NCBI RefSeq assembly: GCF_013347965.1
Contig: NZ_CP048810.1
Span: forward strand, 1,674,001 to 1,738,000
Direction: 5' to 3'
DNA from: Pseudomonas bijieensis
GTDB lineage: Bacteria; Pseudomonadota; Gammaproteobacteria; Pseudomonadales; Pseudomonadaceae
DNA length: 64,000 nucleotides
Shown: piece by piece, positions 37,152-46,645 of the stretch
How positions within the stretch are numbered: position 1 is the first letter of the stretch
How the letters are laid out: the number at the start of each line of letters is the position of its first letter
Program-made: the position numbers and the translations under genes
Notes under the pieces: model-generated
Databases searched by the model: none
Told to the model about the DNA's origin: nothing
What the model saw: only the letters and a program-made list of their open reading frames with translations

Positions 37152-37793
37152 TCAGGCGCTGGCATCGACCATGCCGTGGCGCACCGCCAACAGTGTCAAT
37201 TCGACGTCACTGCTGATCGAAAGCTTCTCGAAGATACGGTAACGGTAGGTGTTGACGGTTTTAGGCGACAGGCACAGCTTGTCGGAAATGATCTGCACCT
37301 TCTGGCAACCGACAATCATCAAGGCGATCTGGATTTCCCGCTCCGACAGCGCATCGAAAGGCGAATCGTTGGTCGGTTGGAATGACTTGATCGCCAACTG
37401 CTGGGCGATTTGCGGGCTGATGTAGCGTTGCCCGGCGAATACCAGGCGGATGGCCTGGACCATCTCGTTCAAGCCGGCACCCTTGGTCAGGTAACCCGCT
37501 GCGCCCGCCTGCAATAACCGGGTAGGGAACGGATCTTCTTCGCAGACAGTTACCGCGACCACCTTGATGTCCGGGTGACTGCGCAGCAGCTTGCGCGTGG
37601 CTTCAAGACCGCCGATGCCGGGCATCTTGACGTCCATCAACACCACGTCGGGTTTCAATTCACGAGCCTTGATCAGGGCTTCTTCCCCGGATTCGGCCTG
37701 GCCAACTACCTGCAGGCCATCGATGTCAGCCAGCATTCGTGTAATGCCCGTACGGACGAGATCATGGTCATCGACCACTAACACCCTAATCAA
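37152..37793 (-). CDS. gacA: Response regulator GacA (UvrY)
   Basis: A 213-residue LuxR/FixJ-type response regulator, partner of the GacS kinase, controlling secondary metabolism and biocontrol traits through small RNAs of the Rsm system. The phosphoacceptor Asp is in VLMDVKMPG (D54), with acidic residues VDDHD at 8-12 and Lys in YLTKGAG. The DNA-binding helix-turn-helix is [14 protein letters not shown] and [19 protein letters not shown] (~150-200). The start is TTG, which is typical of gacA in this genus. Its 127-bp leader to the next gene has no clear operator. Confidence 0.96.
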   Translation of the reverse strand: MIRVLVVDDHDLVRTGITRMLADIDGLQVVGQAESGEEALIKARELKPDVVLMDVKMPGIGGLEATRKLLRSHPDIKVVAVTVCEEDPFPTRLLQAGAAGYLTKGAGLNEMVQAIRLVFAGQRYISPQIAQQLAIKSFQPTNDSPFDALSEREIQIALMIVGCQKVQIISDKLCLSPKTVNTYRYRIFEKLSISSDVELTLLAVRHGMVDASA

Positions 37794-37920
37794 GCAGACA
37801 CCTCACGATTTGGTCTTATTTGGGTTGCCCCACACCTTAGCAAAAAAGCATCCGACAGACCTAGCGCAAAGGGACAGATAAAAGTTACAACACATCTTTA
37901 TCGGCACGGCATCCTAGGCG

Positions 37921-38355
37921 TCAAGCGCCGACGTCCCGCTGCATCCTCAGGAAACATTCATCCTCGCCCACAATGCGCAGGCCCATGCGTTCGTACAACA
38001 CCCTGGCCGGATTATCCTTGAACACCGTCAGGCGCAGCGCCGGCCGACGCTCCAACCTTACCATGTCCCAAACCTGTCCGATCGCCCAGGTACCTGCACC
38101 TTGTCCGCGGAACGCCTCCCCTATTTGCAATTCCCGGATATACAACGCCCGGGCATCACGACTGAGGCTGACAAAACCCAGCGCCTGGCCCGCACGACTG
38201 ATTATCCAGTTCTGGCGAATGATCCAGGCCAGGTCGAACGCTTCGTCCTGCCAGAGCAAATCATGCTTGAGGTAATAGGCAAGCATATTGTTGCAAGTCA
38301 ATTGCCGGGCGAAGCCGATGTCCCCGGCCGTTGCGGCACGCCACTCAAAGCTCAT
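37921..38355 (-). CDS. GNAT-family N-acetyltransferase
   Basis: A 144-residue acetyltransferase. The acetyl-CoA-binding motif is IGEAFRGQGAGTWAIGQVW (~residues 83-101, pattern Q/RxxGxG/A), preceded by the strand ALYIRELQIG, and the C-terminal YERMGLRIVGEDE segment is typical. The substrate is unknown. ATG 38355 lies ten bases after the stop of the nitrilase-family gene, so the two are probably one transcript. A small region of 127 bp to gacA holds no feature. Confidence 0.82.
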   Translation of the reverse strand: MSFEWRAATAGDIGFARQLTCNNMLAYYLKHDLLWQDEAFDLAWIIRQNWIISRAGQALGFVSLSRDARALYIRELQIGEAFRGQGAGTWAIGQVWDMVRLERRPALRLTVFKDNPARVLYERMGLRIVGEDECFLRMQRDVGA

Positions 38356-38365
38356 GAAGACCTCA

Positions 38366-39124
38366 TCACCCCATTGCCACCGGCACGACTTGCCCCTCCC
38401 AGCCGTTGGCGTCGCGGCGGGCAATCACCAACAGTTCACCCGTGCCTGGCGCCGCCGCGAGCAACGCACCGTCCGGCCCCCAGATGGCACTGCGGCCAGC
38501 CGATTCCCAGCCTCCGGTGGCGCCGCCATGATTTGCCATCAGCACGGTCATGGCATGCTGCGTGGCATATCCTTGCAACAACGTCGTATCGGGCACGTAG
38601 CCACCCTCGGTAATCAACACCCCCGCGGCATACAGCGTAGCGCCCCGCCCGGCTGCCGCAGCAGCATGGCTGGCGTGGGAAAAATCGGCACATACCGCCA
38701 GCGCGATGCAATCGCACCCCATCGCCAACATCGAGCCGCCCTGCCCCGGGGCGAAGGCGATTTCTTCACCCGGGTGCAGATGCTGCTTGCTGTACACCCC
38801 AAGGGCACCGTCAGCGCCAAGAACCAATGCGCCGATCAATACCGGGCCATCCACCGACAGCCGAATCGGCATGCCGACTACCGCGGTCAGGCCAAGCTCA
38901 CGCGCCAAGTCACGCAGCGGTTGCAGTACGGCATCCTCCGGCAAAATGGCCAGATCCGCCGCCAGGCCGCGTTCGTAGCCGGTGAGCGACAGTTCAGGGA
39001 ATACCAGCAACTGTACTCCCTGCTCAGCCGCCACCTGCATGAAACGCTGATGGCACGAGAGGTTGGCGCGGACGTCCCCCGCGATGGAAATCGATTGGGC
39101 GGCGGCGAAGGCTGGAGCGGTCAT
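38366..39124 (-). CDS. Carbon-nitrogen hydrolase (nitrilase superfamily)
   Basis: A 252-residue amidase-type enzyme. The catalytic triad is visible: Glu in VFPELSLTGYE (~42), Lys in YSKQHLHPGEE (~112) and Cys in LAVCADFSH (~146). Family members hydrolyse amides, nitriles or N-carbamoyl groups. The Cys neighbourhood lacks the C-Y-D of ureido-hydrolases, so a specific substrate is not proposed. It is followed by a GNAT gene. The ATG at 39124 gives the usual short N-terminus. Confidence 0.85.
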   Translation of the reverse strand: MTAPAFAAAQSISIAGDVRANLSCHQRFMQVAAEQGVQLLVFPELSLTGYERGLAADLAILPEDAVLQPLRDLARELGLTAVVGMPIRLSVDGPVLIGALVLGADGALGVYSKQHLHPGEEIAFAPGQGGSMLAMGCDCIALAVCADFSHASHAAAAAGRGATLYAAGVLITEGGYVPDTTLLQGYATQHAMTVLMANHGGATGGWESAGRSAIWGPDGALLAAAPGTGELLVIARRDANGWEGQVVPVAMG

Positions 39125-39279
39125 GGGGCTTCCTGAAGAGACAGTACAAACCTGAAGTTTGTCATAAAGCCCGGCGGACTCAAGCCAGGACGAACAATTG
39201 CATGCCCTCGATAGAATTTTCTGATTGAACCGGCGCACCGCCCTCTAGTAAGCTCGGGGCCATTCATCGGAGACAGATC

Positions 39280-39408
39280 ATGTTCAACGCCCTCTCACCG
39301 CTTCAAACCGCCAGCGCCCCGCGCTCGGTTGCGGCTGCCCGGGCGAACAGCGTTCAAACTCCGGTCAGCTTTTATTTTGGGTATTGGTTTAGCCACTGGC
39401 GCGCCTGA
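39280..39408 (+). CDS. Aromatic-rich leader peptide 1 upstream of DAHP synthase
   Basis: A 42-residue ORF with a ribosome site (CGGAGA) eight bases ahead. After an ordinary first half it reads SFYFGYWFSHWRA: three Phe, two Tyr and two Trp within ten residues. The codons for F-G-Y lie in the left arm of a perfect inverted repeat (TTGGGTAT at 39377-39384, ATACCCAA at 39408-39415) that also covers the stop codon. A strong terminator follows 47 bases later. This is the layout of amino-acid attenuation: ribosomes stalling at Phe/Tyr/Trp codons would prevent the pause hairpin. No function as a protein is implied. Confidence 0.7.
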   Translation: MFNALSPLQTASAPRSVAAARANSVQTPVSFYFGYWFSHWRA

Positions 39409-39455
39409 TACCCAACCGGCGCCCACTTTAAACGGGTCGCCTTCCAGAGTTTTCC

Positions 39456-39495
39456 AAACCCCCGGTCGGCCTCCCGACCGGGGGTTTTGTTTTTC
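39456..39495 (+). terminator. Rho-independent terminator/attenuator ahead of aroF
   Basis: CCCCCGGTCGG (39459-39469), four-base loop CCTC, CCGACCGGGGG (39474-39484), then TTTTGTTTTT. Eleven perfect pairs flanked by an A run, so it is strong. It sits between leader peptide 1 and leader peptide 2, where termination would block both leader 2 and aroF. Five-base complementarity (ACCGG at 39415-39419 with CCGGT in the left arm) could help an antiterminator form. Confidence 0.85.
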
Positions 39496-39540
39496 AGGCC
39501 CCAAAACATTTGCAACACCCGACAACTTGAGGATTGAGCC

Positions 39541-39693
39541 ATGAACTACGCCACTTATTACCGTTACGACAGTTTTTCCGCCTGGCGATTTACCAGCCAC
39601 CGCTCGGGACAGCCTGCCGCCTCCGATCGGTCACCTACCGGTGGCAAGCCTCAGTTGCGGGCCAATACGGCCAATTGTCGAACACCCCACTAG
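39541..39693 (+). CDS. Aromatic-rich leader peptide 2 upstream of DAHP synthase
   Basis: A 50-residue ORF with a strong ribosome site (TTGAGGATTG). Its N-terminus is MNYATYYRYDSFSAWRF: four Tyr, two Phe and one Trp in 17 residues, followed by an ordinary hydrophilic tail. It ends 47 bp before the aroF ATG. A second stalling peptide after the terminator suggests another layer of control by aromatic amino acid supply, at transcription or translation. An inverted repeat GCCACCG/CGGTGGC lies within it. It is too short to be called by most gene finders. Confidence 0.65.
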   Translation: MNYATYYRYDSFSAWRFTSHRSGQPAASDRSPTGGKPQLRANTANCRTPH

Positions 39694-39740
39694 GACCGGC
39701 GCGCGGGAACGAACCCGCCCCCCGTCCAGGAAGCCAGATC

Positions 39741-40811
39741 ATGAATTCGTCCGTCTCCGCTTTGCCGCTGTCCACGCTCAACCCTGCCAATGAAGCCCTG
39801 ACCCTGCGTCTGCCGAGCTCGTTGCAGCTCAAGCATCAACTGCCCCTCAGCACCGCGCTGAGCCAACAGGTGAGCGCCCATCGCCAGGCCATCCGCGCGA
39901 TCCTCGATGGTGAGGATTCCCGTCTGTTGGTCATCGTCGGCCCCTGCTCGATCCACGACCCGAAATCCGCCCTCCAATACGCCGCCAACCTGGCTCGCGT
40001 GGCCCATGAAGTGAGCGACAGCATGCTGCTGGTCATGCGCGCCTACGTGGAAAAACCTCGCACCACCGTGGGCTGGAAAGGCCTGGCCTACGATCCCGGC
40101 CTGGATGGCAGCGATGACATGGCCACCGGCCTGACGCTGTCCCGGGAGCTGATGCGCGAGATGCTCCAACTGGGCTTGCCCGTCGCCACCGAACTGTTGC
40201 AACCCATGGCCGCCAGTTACTTCGACGACCTGCTCAGTTGGGTCGCCATCGGTGCGCGCACCACCGAATCGCAGATCCACCGGGAAATGGCCAGCGGCCT
40301 GGGCATGCCGGTAGGGTTCAAGAACGGCACGGACGGCGGGGTCGGCATTGCCTGCGACGCCATGCGCTCTGCCGCCCACCCCCATCGGCATTTCGGTGTC
40401 GACAGCCAGGGGCATCCGGCGATCATCCAGACGCCGGGCAACCCCGACACTCACTTGGTGTTGCGCGGTGGCCATCGCGGACCGAACTATGACCGCCAAA
40501 GCGTCACGCAGATACACAGTGACCTGATCCGCCTGAAGATACCGGCCCGGATCATGGTGGATTGCAGCCACGCCAACAGCGGCAAAGACCCGCTGCGCCA
40601 GCCGCAGGTGTTCAATGACGTGTTGGAACAGCGCCTGCAAGGCAATCGTTCCCTGATCGGCATGATGCTCGAAAGCCACCTGTTCGAAGGCTGCCAGCCA
40701 CTGGGTCCATCGATGCGCTACGGCGTATCGGTCACCGATGGTTGCCTGGGCTGGGAGTCCACCGAGCAGTTGTTGCGCGAGGCCCATCAAAAGCTGCAAT
40801 TACCAACCTGA
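39741..40811 (+). CDS. aroF: 3-deoxy-7-phosphoheptulonate synthase (DAHP synthase, type I)
   Basis: A 356-residue enzyme for the first step of the shikimate pathway, condensing phosphoenolpyruvate and erythrose 4-phosphate. Motifs are VIVGPCSIHDPKSA (~residue 69), MRAYVEKPRTTVGWKG (~97), GARTTESQIHREMASGL (~170), GFKNGTDGG (~194), and the metal ligands in DCSHANSGKD (~275). Length and motifs match the AroF/AroG/AroH class, the feedback-inhibited type; which aromatic amino acid inhibits it is not read here. It is preceded by two aromatic-rich leader peptides and an attenuator, so it is probably controlled by Phe/Tyr/Trp availability. Confidence 0.93.
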   Translation: MNSSVSALPLSTLNPANEALTLRLPSSLQLKHQLPLSTALSQQVSAHRQAIRAILDGEDSRLLVIVGPCSIHDPKSALQYAANLARVAHEVSDSMLLVMRAYVEKPRTTVGWKGLAYDPGLDGSDDMATGLTLSRELMREMLQLGLPVATELLQPMAASYFDDLLSWVAIGARTTESQIHREMASGLGMPVGFKNGTDGGVGIACDAMRSAAHPHRHFGVDSQGHPAIIQTPGNPDTHLVLRGGHRGPNYDRQSVTQIHSDLIRLKIPARIMVDCSHANSGKDPLRQPQVFNDVLEQRLQGNRSLIGMMLESHLFEGCQPLGPSMRYGVSVTDGCLGWESTEQLLREAHQKLQLPT

Positions 40812-40819
40812 GTCGCGAA

Positions 40820-40851
40820 CACGCCTTCCCCTGGAACCAGGGGTCGGCGTG
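40820..40851. terminator. Hairpin between convergent aroF and a hypothetical gene
   Basis: CACGCC-TT-CCCCTGG-AA-CCAGGGG-TC-GGCGTG forms a nearly perfect hairpin of 15 positions with one two-base mismatch. It lies nine bases after the aroF stop and 20 before the end of the convergent gene, a position for a shared terminator. There is no clear T-tract. Confidence 0.55.
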
Positions 40852-40871
40852 GGCCTTGTGGGAACCTTCGC

Positions 40872-41933
40872 TCAACCTGACACCGTGGAACGCACCTGAA
40901 CTGTCACTCCCTCTGAACGCTGGCTGACGTCATCCAAGCGCTCGACCTGATAGAACACGCCCACCGATCTGTTGCCTTGACCCCGCCAATACGCCGCGGG
41001 AATCACAAAAACGAGCGGCTGGCCTGCCGTGGCCTCGGTGATTTCGCGCTCCAGGACATAAGCGGAGTTGCCGTTGCACTGCAACCAGACCAGCTCTCCC
41101 GCCTCAAGCCCGGGATCATCGATGACAATCGTCACTCCCTCTTGCAGGTCGCTGACATCCAGCCAGCCGTCGTTCACCTCCCGAATCCGAGGCGTCTTCA
41201 ACGCGGGACGTAGCAGAGGACCGATGTGCAGCGACAAGGGCTCGGCGCGACGCACTGAATGTCCACGCCTGACGACATAGACCAGCGCCAAGGTGTGTCC
41301 CGCATGGGGAGCGATCAGCGCATGATCGATCCAGAGCGACACCTCACGACCGACAGCATGGGCTTCTATCTCGAGCACATCGCGCCAAAGCGCCTTGGAA
41401 TCCTTGTTGGCCGTCAGGATCAACCGATCGCCGACCGCCATCCTGGCGTAGGGCCGAATCGTCACCCAGGTTCCATCAGGCACCCGATTCGGATCAAGGC
41501 AGCCACCGACCGCATCGTTGGCAATGGCGGGCAGCAGTTGCGGTGACACATCGCCGACTTCAAGTTGCAGGGGCTCAGAAACCAGGGTGTCGGGCAATCG
41601 TTTGCCCGTTACTTGGTAGGAGATCTCCAGCGAACCACCGTCCAACTCGGCGATATGCGCTTCGCGCACGACGAACACCACGTCCCGCCCTACTTGCCGC
41701 TCCGTGACGAACCCGGCCACTTCATGCCGGTAGGGCCCACCTTCGTTGTTCAGCCCATGCCAGCGCAGCAGCACCTCATCTCCGCACGTCATCATTGGAT
41801 AAGGTTTGACGGTGATCAGGGTCTTGCGCCAGGCGGGGTCTATCACCCCTTCCCTGGCCGCTGCCAGGATCGGGGGCGGCAGTCTTGTTCCTGACGTTGA
41901 ACGGGATCGTTGAAGAGATGGGTAGATGATCAT
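40872..41933 (-). CDS. Hypothetical protein with three internal beta-rich repeats
   Basis: A 353-residue protein I do not recognise. It contains three repeats of ~110 residues, starting near residues 18, 130 and 238, each with a pattern such as ITVKPYPMMTCGDEVLLRW, VTIRPYARMAVGDRLILTA and VTIVIDDPGLEAGELVWLQ, and a late strand like SLEISYQV, TLALVYVV and SVGVFYQV. This suggests tandem immunoglobulin-like beta domains. There is no signal peptide or membrane segment. Similar repeat proteins are common in Pseudomonas, without known function. The ATG 41933 is preferred over an upstream in-frame start. Confidence 0.65.
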   Translation of the reverse strand: MIIYPSLQRSRSTSGTRLPPPILAAAREGVIDPAWRKTLITVKPYPMMTCGDEVLLRWHGLNNEGGPYRHEVAGFVTERQVGRDVVFVVREAHIAELDGGSLEISYQVTGKRLPDTLVSEPLQLEVGDVSPQLLPAIANDAVGGCLDPNRVPDGTWVTIRPYARMAVGDRLILTANKDSKALWRDVLEIEAHAVGREVSLWIDHALIAPHAGHTLALVYVVRRGHSVRRAEPLSLHIGPLLRPALKTPRIREVNDGWLDVSDLQEGVTIVIDDPGLEAGELVWLQCNGNSAYVLEREITEATAGQPLVFVIPAAYWRGQGNRSVGVFYQVERLDDVSQRSEGVTVQVRSTVSG

Positions 41934-42256
41934 GTGCAGGCTCCAGTCCTTGGATAAAGGCACCGTTCGCATAACGGCACCCGATGGAGCCATTAAAACC
42001 GGCTCGCCCCAAACCCACAGCCAGACAAGGCGACAAAGGCAGTGGTCTCTGGCGTTCAAAGCTGTAGCTGCAAACGCCTGAGATTATAGGAGACCTCCTA
42101 CACCTTTAGTCACAGCCGGGTCACTTCCCATTATTCCCACTTTTTTTATTCCGGTTTCCCTGGTTTAGCGCGGTTTCTTCCTACACCGCCGCTTACGAGC
42201 CTGGATTAGAGTGAAGTCGCAAACTCAAGGTGAACCTCTTCGAAAAAGGTACGAAC

Positions 42257-43141
42257 ATGCAACGGAATGCAACCACTCAATTCCCCATCCTGTTGGTCCA
42301 TGGGTTGTTCGGGTTTGACAGGATCGGCGGTTTCGAACTTTTCCATGGCATCAAACAAGCTCTACGCGCAGGCGGCGCCCGGGTGTTCATCCCGTATTTG
42401 TCGGCCCCCCATTGCAACGAGGCCAGAGGCGAACAACTGCTGGTGCAGATCGATCGGGTCCTGGCTGGCACCGGCGCGGCCCGGGTCAACTTGATCGGCC
42501 ACAGCCAGGGTGCGCTGACCGCCCGATATGCCGCCGCGCTGGCCCCCGAAAAAGTTGCCTCGGTCACATCGGTCAGCGGTCCCAACCATGGTTCCGAACT
42601 GGCTGACTTCCTGCGCAAGGCCCTTACTCCAGGACGGCTGCCAGGACATGTGGCAAGAGGCGTCGCCACACTGTTCGCCGATTTCATCTCGCTGCTCGAT
42701 GGACAGGAGCACCTACCGCCAACCGCCGTGGCCGCGCTGGCGACGTTGACCACCGAAGGCGTGGGCGCCTTCAATGACAAATACCCCCAGGGCCTGCCCA
42801 AGAACTGGGGCGGGAACGGCCCGGAAAGGGTCAACGGCGTGCGCTACTACTCATGGAGCGGCACGTTGCCAGAGGCGACAGAGGAAGAACTGGAGCCTTC
42901 GCAGGTTTTCTGCCGCGCCTTTTCCGAATACTTCATCACCGAAGCCGGGCAGAACGACGGCCTGGTCGGGCGTTTCAGTTCGCACCTGGGCAAGGTCATT
43001 CGTTCCGACTATCCAATGGACCATATGGAGACCATCAATCCAGGAGACGGCACGCTGCGCAAGGGTACAGCCCCCACGGCGCCTAACCCCACAGAGCTTT
43101 ACCTGCGCCACGCCGAGCGCCTGCGCAAAGCCGGCCTTTGA
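42257..43141 (+). CDS. Family I lipase (triacylglycerol lipase, P. fragi-like)
   Basis: A 294-residue alpha/beta hydrolase. The oxyanion region is LLVHGLFGFDRIGG, the nucleophile Ser is in NLIGHSQGALTARYAA (~residue 83), and the Asp/His partners fit QNDGLVGRFSSHLGKVI and YPMDHMETIN near the C-terminus. It corresponds to subfamily I.1 bacterial lipases but has no signal peptide and no Lif chaperone gene nearby, like the ~293-residue P. fragi enzyme as I recall it. ATG 42257 with an AAAGG site was chosen over a GTG at 42230. It probably hydrolyses short or medium acyl esters. Confidence 0.85.
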   Translation: MQRNATTQFPILLVHGLFGFDRIGGFELFHGIKQALRAGGARVFIPYLSAPHCNEARGEQLLVQIDRVLAGTGAARVNLIGHSQGALTARYAAALAPEKVASVTSVSGPNHGSELADFLRKALTPGRLPGHVARGVATLFADFISLLDGQEHLPPTAVAALATLTTEGVGAFNDKYPQGLPKNWGGNGPERVNGVRYYSWSGTLPEATEEELEPSQVFCRAFSEYFITEAGQNDGLVGRFSSHLGKVIRSDYPMDHMETINPGDGTLRKGTAPTAPNPTELYLRHAERLRKAGL

Positions 43142-43237
43142 TCGCCGGCCCCAAGGTTTTGACGCAATTTTGACAACAACCGGTCAATGAATCCGGTAGG
43201 CTCAACACCTTTAAATATATCGAAAGGAATTTCCCCC

Positions 43238-43519
43238 ATGGCCAAAGCCACTGCCCGCCACATCCTGGTTTCCACCGAAGACAAGTGCAACGAACTCAAG
43301 GCCCAGATCGAAGCCGGCGCCGATTTCGCTGAAGTTGCCAAGGCCAACTCCACCTGCCCATCCAGCCGTCAAGGCGGCGACCTGGGTTCGTTCGGCCCGG
43401 GCCAGATGGTCAAGGAGTTCGACACCGTGGTCTTCAGCGCCCCGATCAATGTGGTCCAGGGGCCGGTCAAGACCCAGTTCGGCTACCACCTGCTGGAAGT
43501 GACCAGCCGCCAGGATTGA
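43238..43519 (+). CDS. ppiC: Parvulin-type peptidyl-prolyl isomerase, small
   Basis: A 93-residue single-domain parvulin. Conserved pieces are ARHILVSTEDKCNELKAQIE, CPSSRQGGDLGSFGPGQMVKEF and VVQGPVKTQFGYHLLEV, which contain the active-site His, Cys, Met/Phe and second His. It isomerises peptide bonds before proline in the cytoplasm. ATG 43238 has a GAAAGGAA ribosome site. A second parvulin at 59.4 kb is a distant paralogue. Confidence 0.93.
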   Translation: MAKATARHILVSTEDKCNELKAQIEAGADFAEVAKANSTCPSSRQGGDLGSFGPGQMVKEFDTVVFSAPINVVQGPVKTQFGYHLLEVTSRQD

Positions 43520-43528
43520 TGGTCCCTT

Positions 43529-43631
43529 GTGGGAGCAAGGCTTGCCCGCGATGAACGATAACGCGGAACAGCTGTTGGACCGCGGCGCAGCAATCGCGGG
43601 CAAGCCTTGCTCCCACAGGCCTTGCTCCTAC
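43529..43631. repeat. REP pair (Pseudomonas type, GGGAGCAAGGCTTGCCCGCGATG)
   Basis: GTGGGAGCAAGGCTTGCCCG followed by CGATG near 43529 pairs with its reverse complement ending near 43617, across a 40-base loop. A trailing TTGCTCCTACAG to 43631 looks like a third, decayed arm. This is the two-hairpin REPIN arrangement. Confidence 0.85.
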
Positions 43632-43718
43632 AGATAATCCCTCGCCACAAGGACTGGCGATCCACGCGCCGCTCGCGTACAAATCGTGGTCATCGATCAC
43701 CCGGCTTTAAGGCTGACA

Positions 43719-45587
43719 ATGCGACTGGCGTTCCCTTCCCTGCTATTGACTGCCGTGGTCCTGCTGACAGGCGCCGCCGGCGTCGAGGCAGCACCGCAAC
43801 ATGCCCTGACCGTCTATGGCGAACCGGCCAAATACGCCGAAGGCTTCGGCCACTTTGCCTATGCCAACCCCCAGGCTCCCAAAGGCGGGACCATGCGCCG
43901 CTCGGCCATCGAGATCGGCCATTTCGACCATGTGCTGCCCTATATCGACAAAGGTATCGGGGTCAGTCAGATCGACGGGATGCTGTATTCGCCCCTGGCC
44001 CAGCGCTCGCTGGATGAGCCCTATACCGTCTATGGCCTGGTGGCGCAGAAGATGGAGCGTGGCGAAGATGGCCTGTCCCTGCGCTTCTACCTGAACCCCA
44101 AGGCGCGCTTCGCCGATGGCAAGCCCATCACCGCCCAGGACGTGCGCTACAGCTTCGAGCTGTTGATGACCCAGGGCAGCCTGCGCTATCGCACCCAATT
44201 CGCGGCGGTCAAGGACGTCGTGGTCGAGGACGAGCGCACCGTTCGCTTCGACTTCAAGAACAATGAAAGCCGCACCCTGCCCCTGGACATCGCCACCCTG
44301 CCGGTCTTTCCCGAACATTGGTGGAAGACCCGCGATTTCGCCAACGGCGGCGGCTACGAGGCCCCACTGGGCAGTGGTCCCTACCGGGTGAGCAAGGTCG
44401 ATTCCGGGCGCAGCATTACCTTCGAACGCAACGCCGACTGGTGGGGCAAGGACCTGCCGGTCAGCCGTGGCCTCTACAATTTCGACCACTTCAGCATCGA
44501 GTATTTTGGCGACACCGACGTCGCCCGCCAGGTGCTGCGCGGCGGCGCCTATGACTACAACCGCGAATTCTCCGCCACCGCCTACTCCATCGGCTATGAC
44601 GGCCCGGCCCTGCAGGATGGTCGCCTGCAAAAGGCCCACCTGGCCACCGAGGCCCCCCAGACCGCACAGGGTTTTGTCTTCAATCTGCAAAGACCGCAGT
44701 TCCAGGACCGCCGCGTACGCCAGGCCTTGGCCATGCTCTGGGACTTCGAGTGGAGCAATCGCCAGATGATGCGCAACCTCTATGTGCGCCAGCAGAGTTA
44801 CTTCTCCAACACAGACCTGGCCGCCCGACAACTGCCCGATGCCGGCGAACGGGCGCTCCTCGAGCCGCTGCGCGGGCAGATACCCGACGAAGTCTTCACC
44901 CAGGTGTTCGAGGCGCCGAAAACCGACGGCAGCGGCGTGATCCGCGACAAACAACTGCAAGCCCTGGCGCTGCTGGAACAGGCTGGCTGGAAACCCGACG
45001 GCGACCGCTTGGTGAATGCCGAAGGCGAGCCGCTGAGCTTCACCTTTCTCAACAGCCAGAACGGTATCGACCGCCTGCTGCTGCCCTATAAGCGCACCCT
45101 GGCGCAAATCGGCATCGACATGAGCATCCGTCGTATCGACGCGTCCCAGTACGTCAATCGCCTGATGAGCCGCGATTACGACATGATCATCACCGGCTAC
45201 CCCGTCAGCACATCGCCAGGCATGGAACTCTATAATTACTTCGGTTCGGCGGCCGCCAACGATCCGGGCGCCAACAACTACATGGCCTTGAAGAACCCGG
45301 CGGTGGATACGCTGATCGATGGGCTGGTCAAGGCCACTACCAAGGCCGACATGCTGCGCCATGCCCACGCCCTGGACCGGGTGCTGCAATGGAATTACTA
45401 CTGGATCCCCAACTATTACCCGCCAGGCAGCTCGACCGTGTGGTGGAACCGCTTCGGCATTCCAAAGGTACAGGCCAGCAATGAGGAAGCGATCGAAAGC
45501 TGGTGGGAAGTGAGCAGCACACCGTTGACCAACGAGCAGATGCGCGCCGAACGCCTCAGGCGCGGCACACCCGGAGGGCCGCATTGA
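43719..45587 (+). CDS. yejA: Periplasmic peptide-binding protein YejA
   Basis: A 622-residue SBP family 5 protein. Residues 1-24 form a signal peptide ending near VEA/APQ. Family sequence starts with [23 protein letters not shown] and contains [21 protein letters not shown] (~130) and the YejA-typical [21 protein letters not shown] near residue 495. It feeds oligopeptides, microcin C-type peptides in E. coli, to YejBEF. ATG 43719 follows an AAGG site. Its stop overlaps the yejB ATG by one base. Confidence 0.92.
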   Translation: MRLAFPSLLLTAVVLLTGAAGVEAAPQHALTVYGEPAKYAEGFGHFAYANPQAPKGGTMRRSAIEIGHFDHVLPYIDKGIGVSQIDGMLYSPLAQRSLDEPYTVYGLVAQKMERGEDGLSLRFYLNPKARFADGKPITAQDVRYSFELLMTQGSLRYRTQFAAVKDVVVEDERTVRFDFKNNESRTLPLDIATLPVFPEHWWKTRDFANGGGYEAPLGSGPYRVSKVDSGRSITFERNADWWGKDLPVSRGLYNFDHFSIEYFGDTDVARQVLRGGAYDYNREFSATAYSIGYDGPALQDGRLQKAHLATEAPQTAQGFVFNLQRPQFQDRRVRQALAMLWDFEWSNRQMMRNLYVRQQSYFSNTDLAARQLPDAGERALLEPLRGQIPDEVFTQVFEAPKTDGSGVIRDKQLQALALLEQAGWKPDGDRLVNAEGEPLSFTFLNSQNGIDRLLLPYKRTLAQIGIDMSIRRIDASQYVNRLMSRDYDMIITGYPVSTSPGMELYNYFGSAAANDPGANNYMALKNPAVDTLIDGLVKATTKADMLRHAHALDRVLQWNYYWIPNYYPPGSSTVWWNRFGIPKVQASNEEAIESWWEVSSTPLTNEQMRAERLRRGTPGGPH

Positions 45588-46645
45588 TGTGGGCTTATAT
45601 CGCGCGGCGCCTGCTGCTGATCATCCCCACGCTGGTGATCATCCTGCTGGTGAACTTCGTCATCGTGCAGGCTGCGCCCGGCGGGCCGGTGGAACAGGCC
45701 ATCGCCCACCTGCAGGGCATCGGCGGCGCCAGCGTCGGCAGTTCGGGCAACGCCATGACCGGCAGCTCCCGTGCCAGTCGCGGCCTGGACCCGCAGCTGA
45801 TCAAGGACATCGAGAAACAGTACGGTTTCGATAAGCCGGCCCACGAGCGCCTGTGGCTGATGCTCAGCAGCTATGCGCGCCTGGACTTCGGCAAGAGCTT
45901 CTTCCGCGGCGCCACGGTCACCGACCTGATCCTGGAAAAGATGCCGGTGACCATCTCTCTCGGGCTCTGGGCGACCTTGATCACGTACCTGATGTCGATC
46001 CCCCTGGGCATCCGCAAGGCCGTGCATCACGGCTCGGCATTCGATGTGTGGAGCAGCACAGCAATCATCATTGGCTATGCCATGCCGGCGTTCCTCTTCG
46101 CGATGTTCCTGATCGTGGTGTTCGCTGGCGGCACCTCGCTGAACTGGTTTCCGGTGCGCGGGCTGGTGTCGGATAACTTCGAGTCGCTGTCGACGCTGGG
46201 CAAGATCGCCGATTACTTCTGGCATTTGGTTCTGCCGGTCACGTCGCTGGTGATCGGCGGCTTCGCCACCCTGACGATCCTGACCAAGAACTCGTTCCTC
46301 AATGAAATCACCCGCCAATACGTGGTTACCGCGCGAGCCAAGGGCATGAGCGAACGGCGGGTACTGTATGGCCACGTGTTCCGCAATGCGATGCTGCTGG
46401 TGGTATCGGGCATTCCCCAGGCGTTCATCAGCGTGTTCTTTGCCGGCTCCTTGCTGATCGAGGTGATTTTTTCCCTCGACGGCCTGGGACGCATGAGCTA
46501 CGAGGCTGCGGTATCCCGGGATTATCCGGTGGTGTTCGGCTCGCTGTTCATCTTCACGCTGTTCGGCCTGCTCATCAAACTCATCGGCGACCTCTGCTAC
46601 ACCCTGGTGGACCCGCGCATCGACTTCGCCGCGAGGAACGCCTGA
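45587..46645 (+). CDS. yejB: Peptide ABC transporter permease YejB
   Basis: A 352-residue inner-membrane permease. The start [20 protein letters not shown] and the YejB-specific insert rich in Gly/Ser between residues ~42-65 ([20 protein letters not shown]) precede the core. The coupling loop is [20 protein letters not shown] (~residues 241-260). It pairs with YejE; starts and stops overlap by one base on both sides (TGATG). Confidence 0.92.
   Translation: MWAYIARRLLLIIPTLVIILLVNFVIVQAAPGGPVEQAIAHLQGIGGASVGSSGNAMTGSSRASRGLDPQLIKDIEKQYGFDKPAHERLWLMLSSYARLDFGKSFFRGATVTDLILEKMPVTISLGLWATLITYLMSIPLGIRKAVHHGSAFDVWSSTAIIIGYAMPAFLFAMFLIVVFAGGTSLNWFPVRGLVSDNFESLSTLGKIADYFWHLVLPVTSLVIGGFATLTILTKNSFLNEITRQYVVTARAKGMSERRVLYGHVFRNAMLLVVSGIPQAFISVFFAGSLLIEVIFSLDGLGRMSYEAAVSRDYPVVFGSLFIFTLFGLLIKLIGDLCYTLVDPRIDFAARNA

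Noticed and set aside
43743..45584. 613-residue open frame on the minus strand
   Set aside because: It is the antisense shadow of yejA, a family-supported gene with signal peptide and ribosome site; high GC leaves the opposite frame open.
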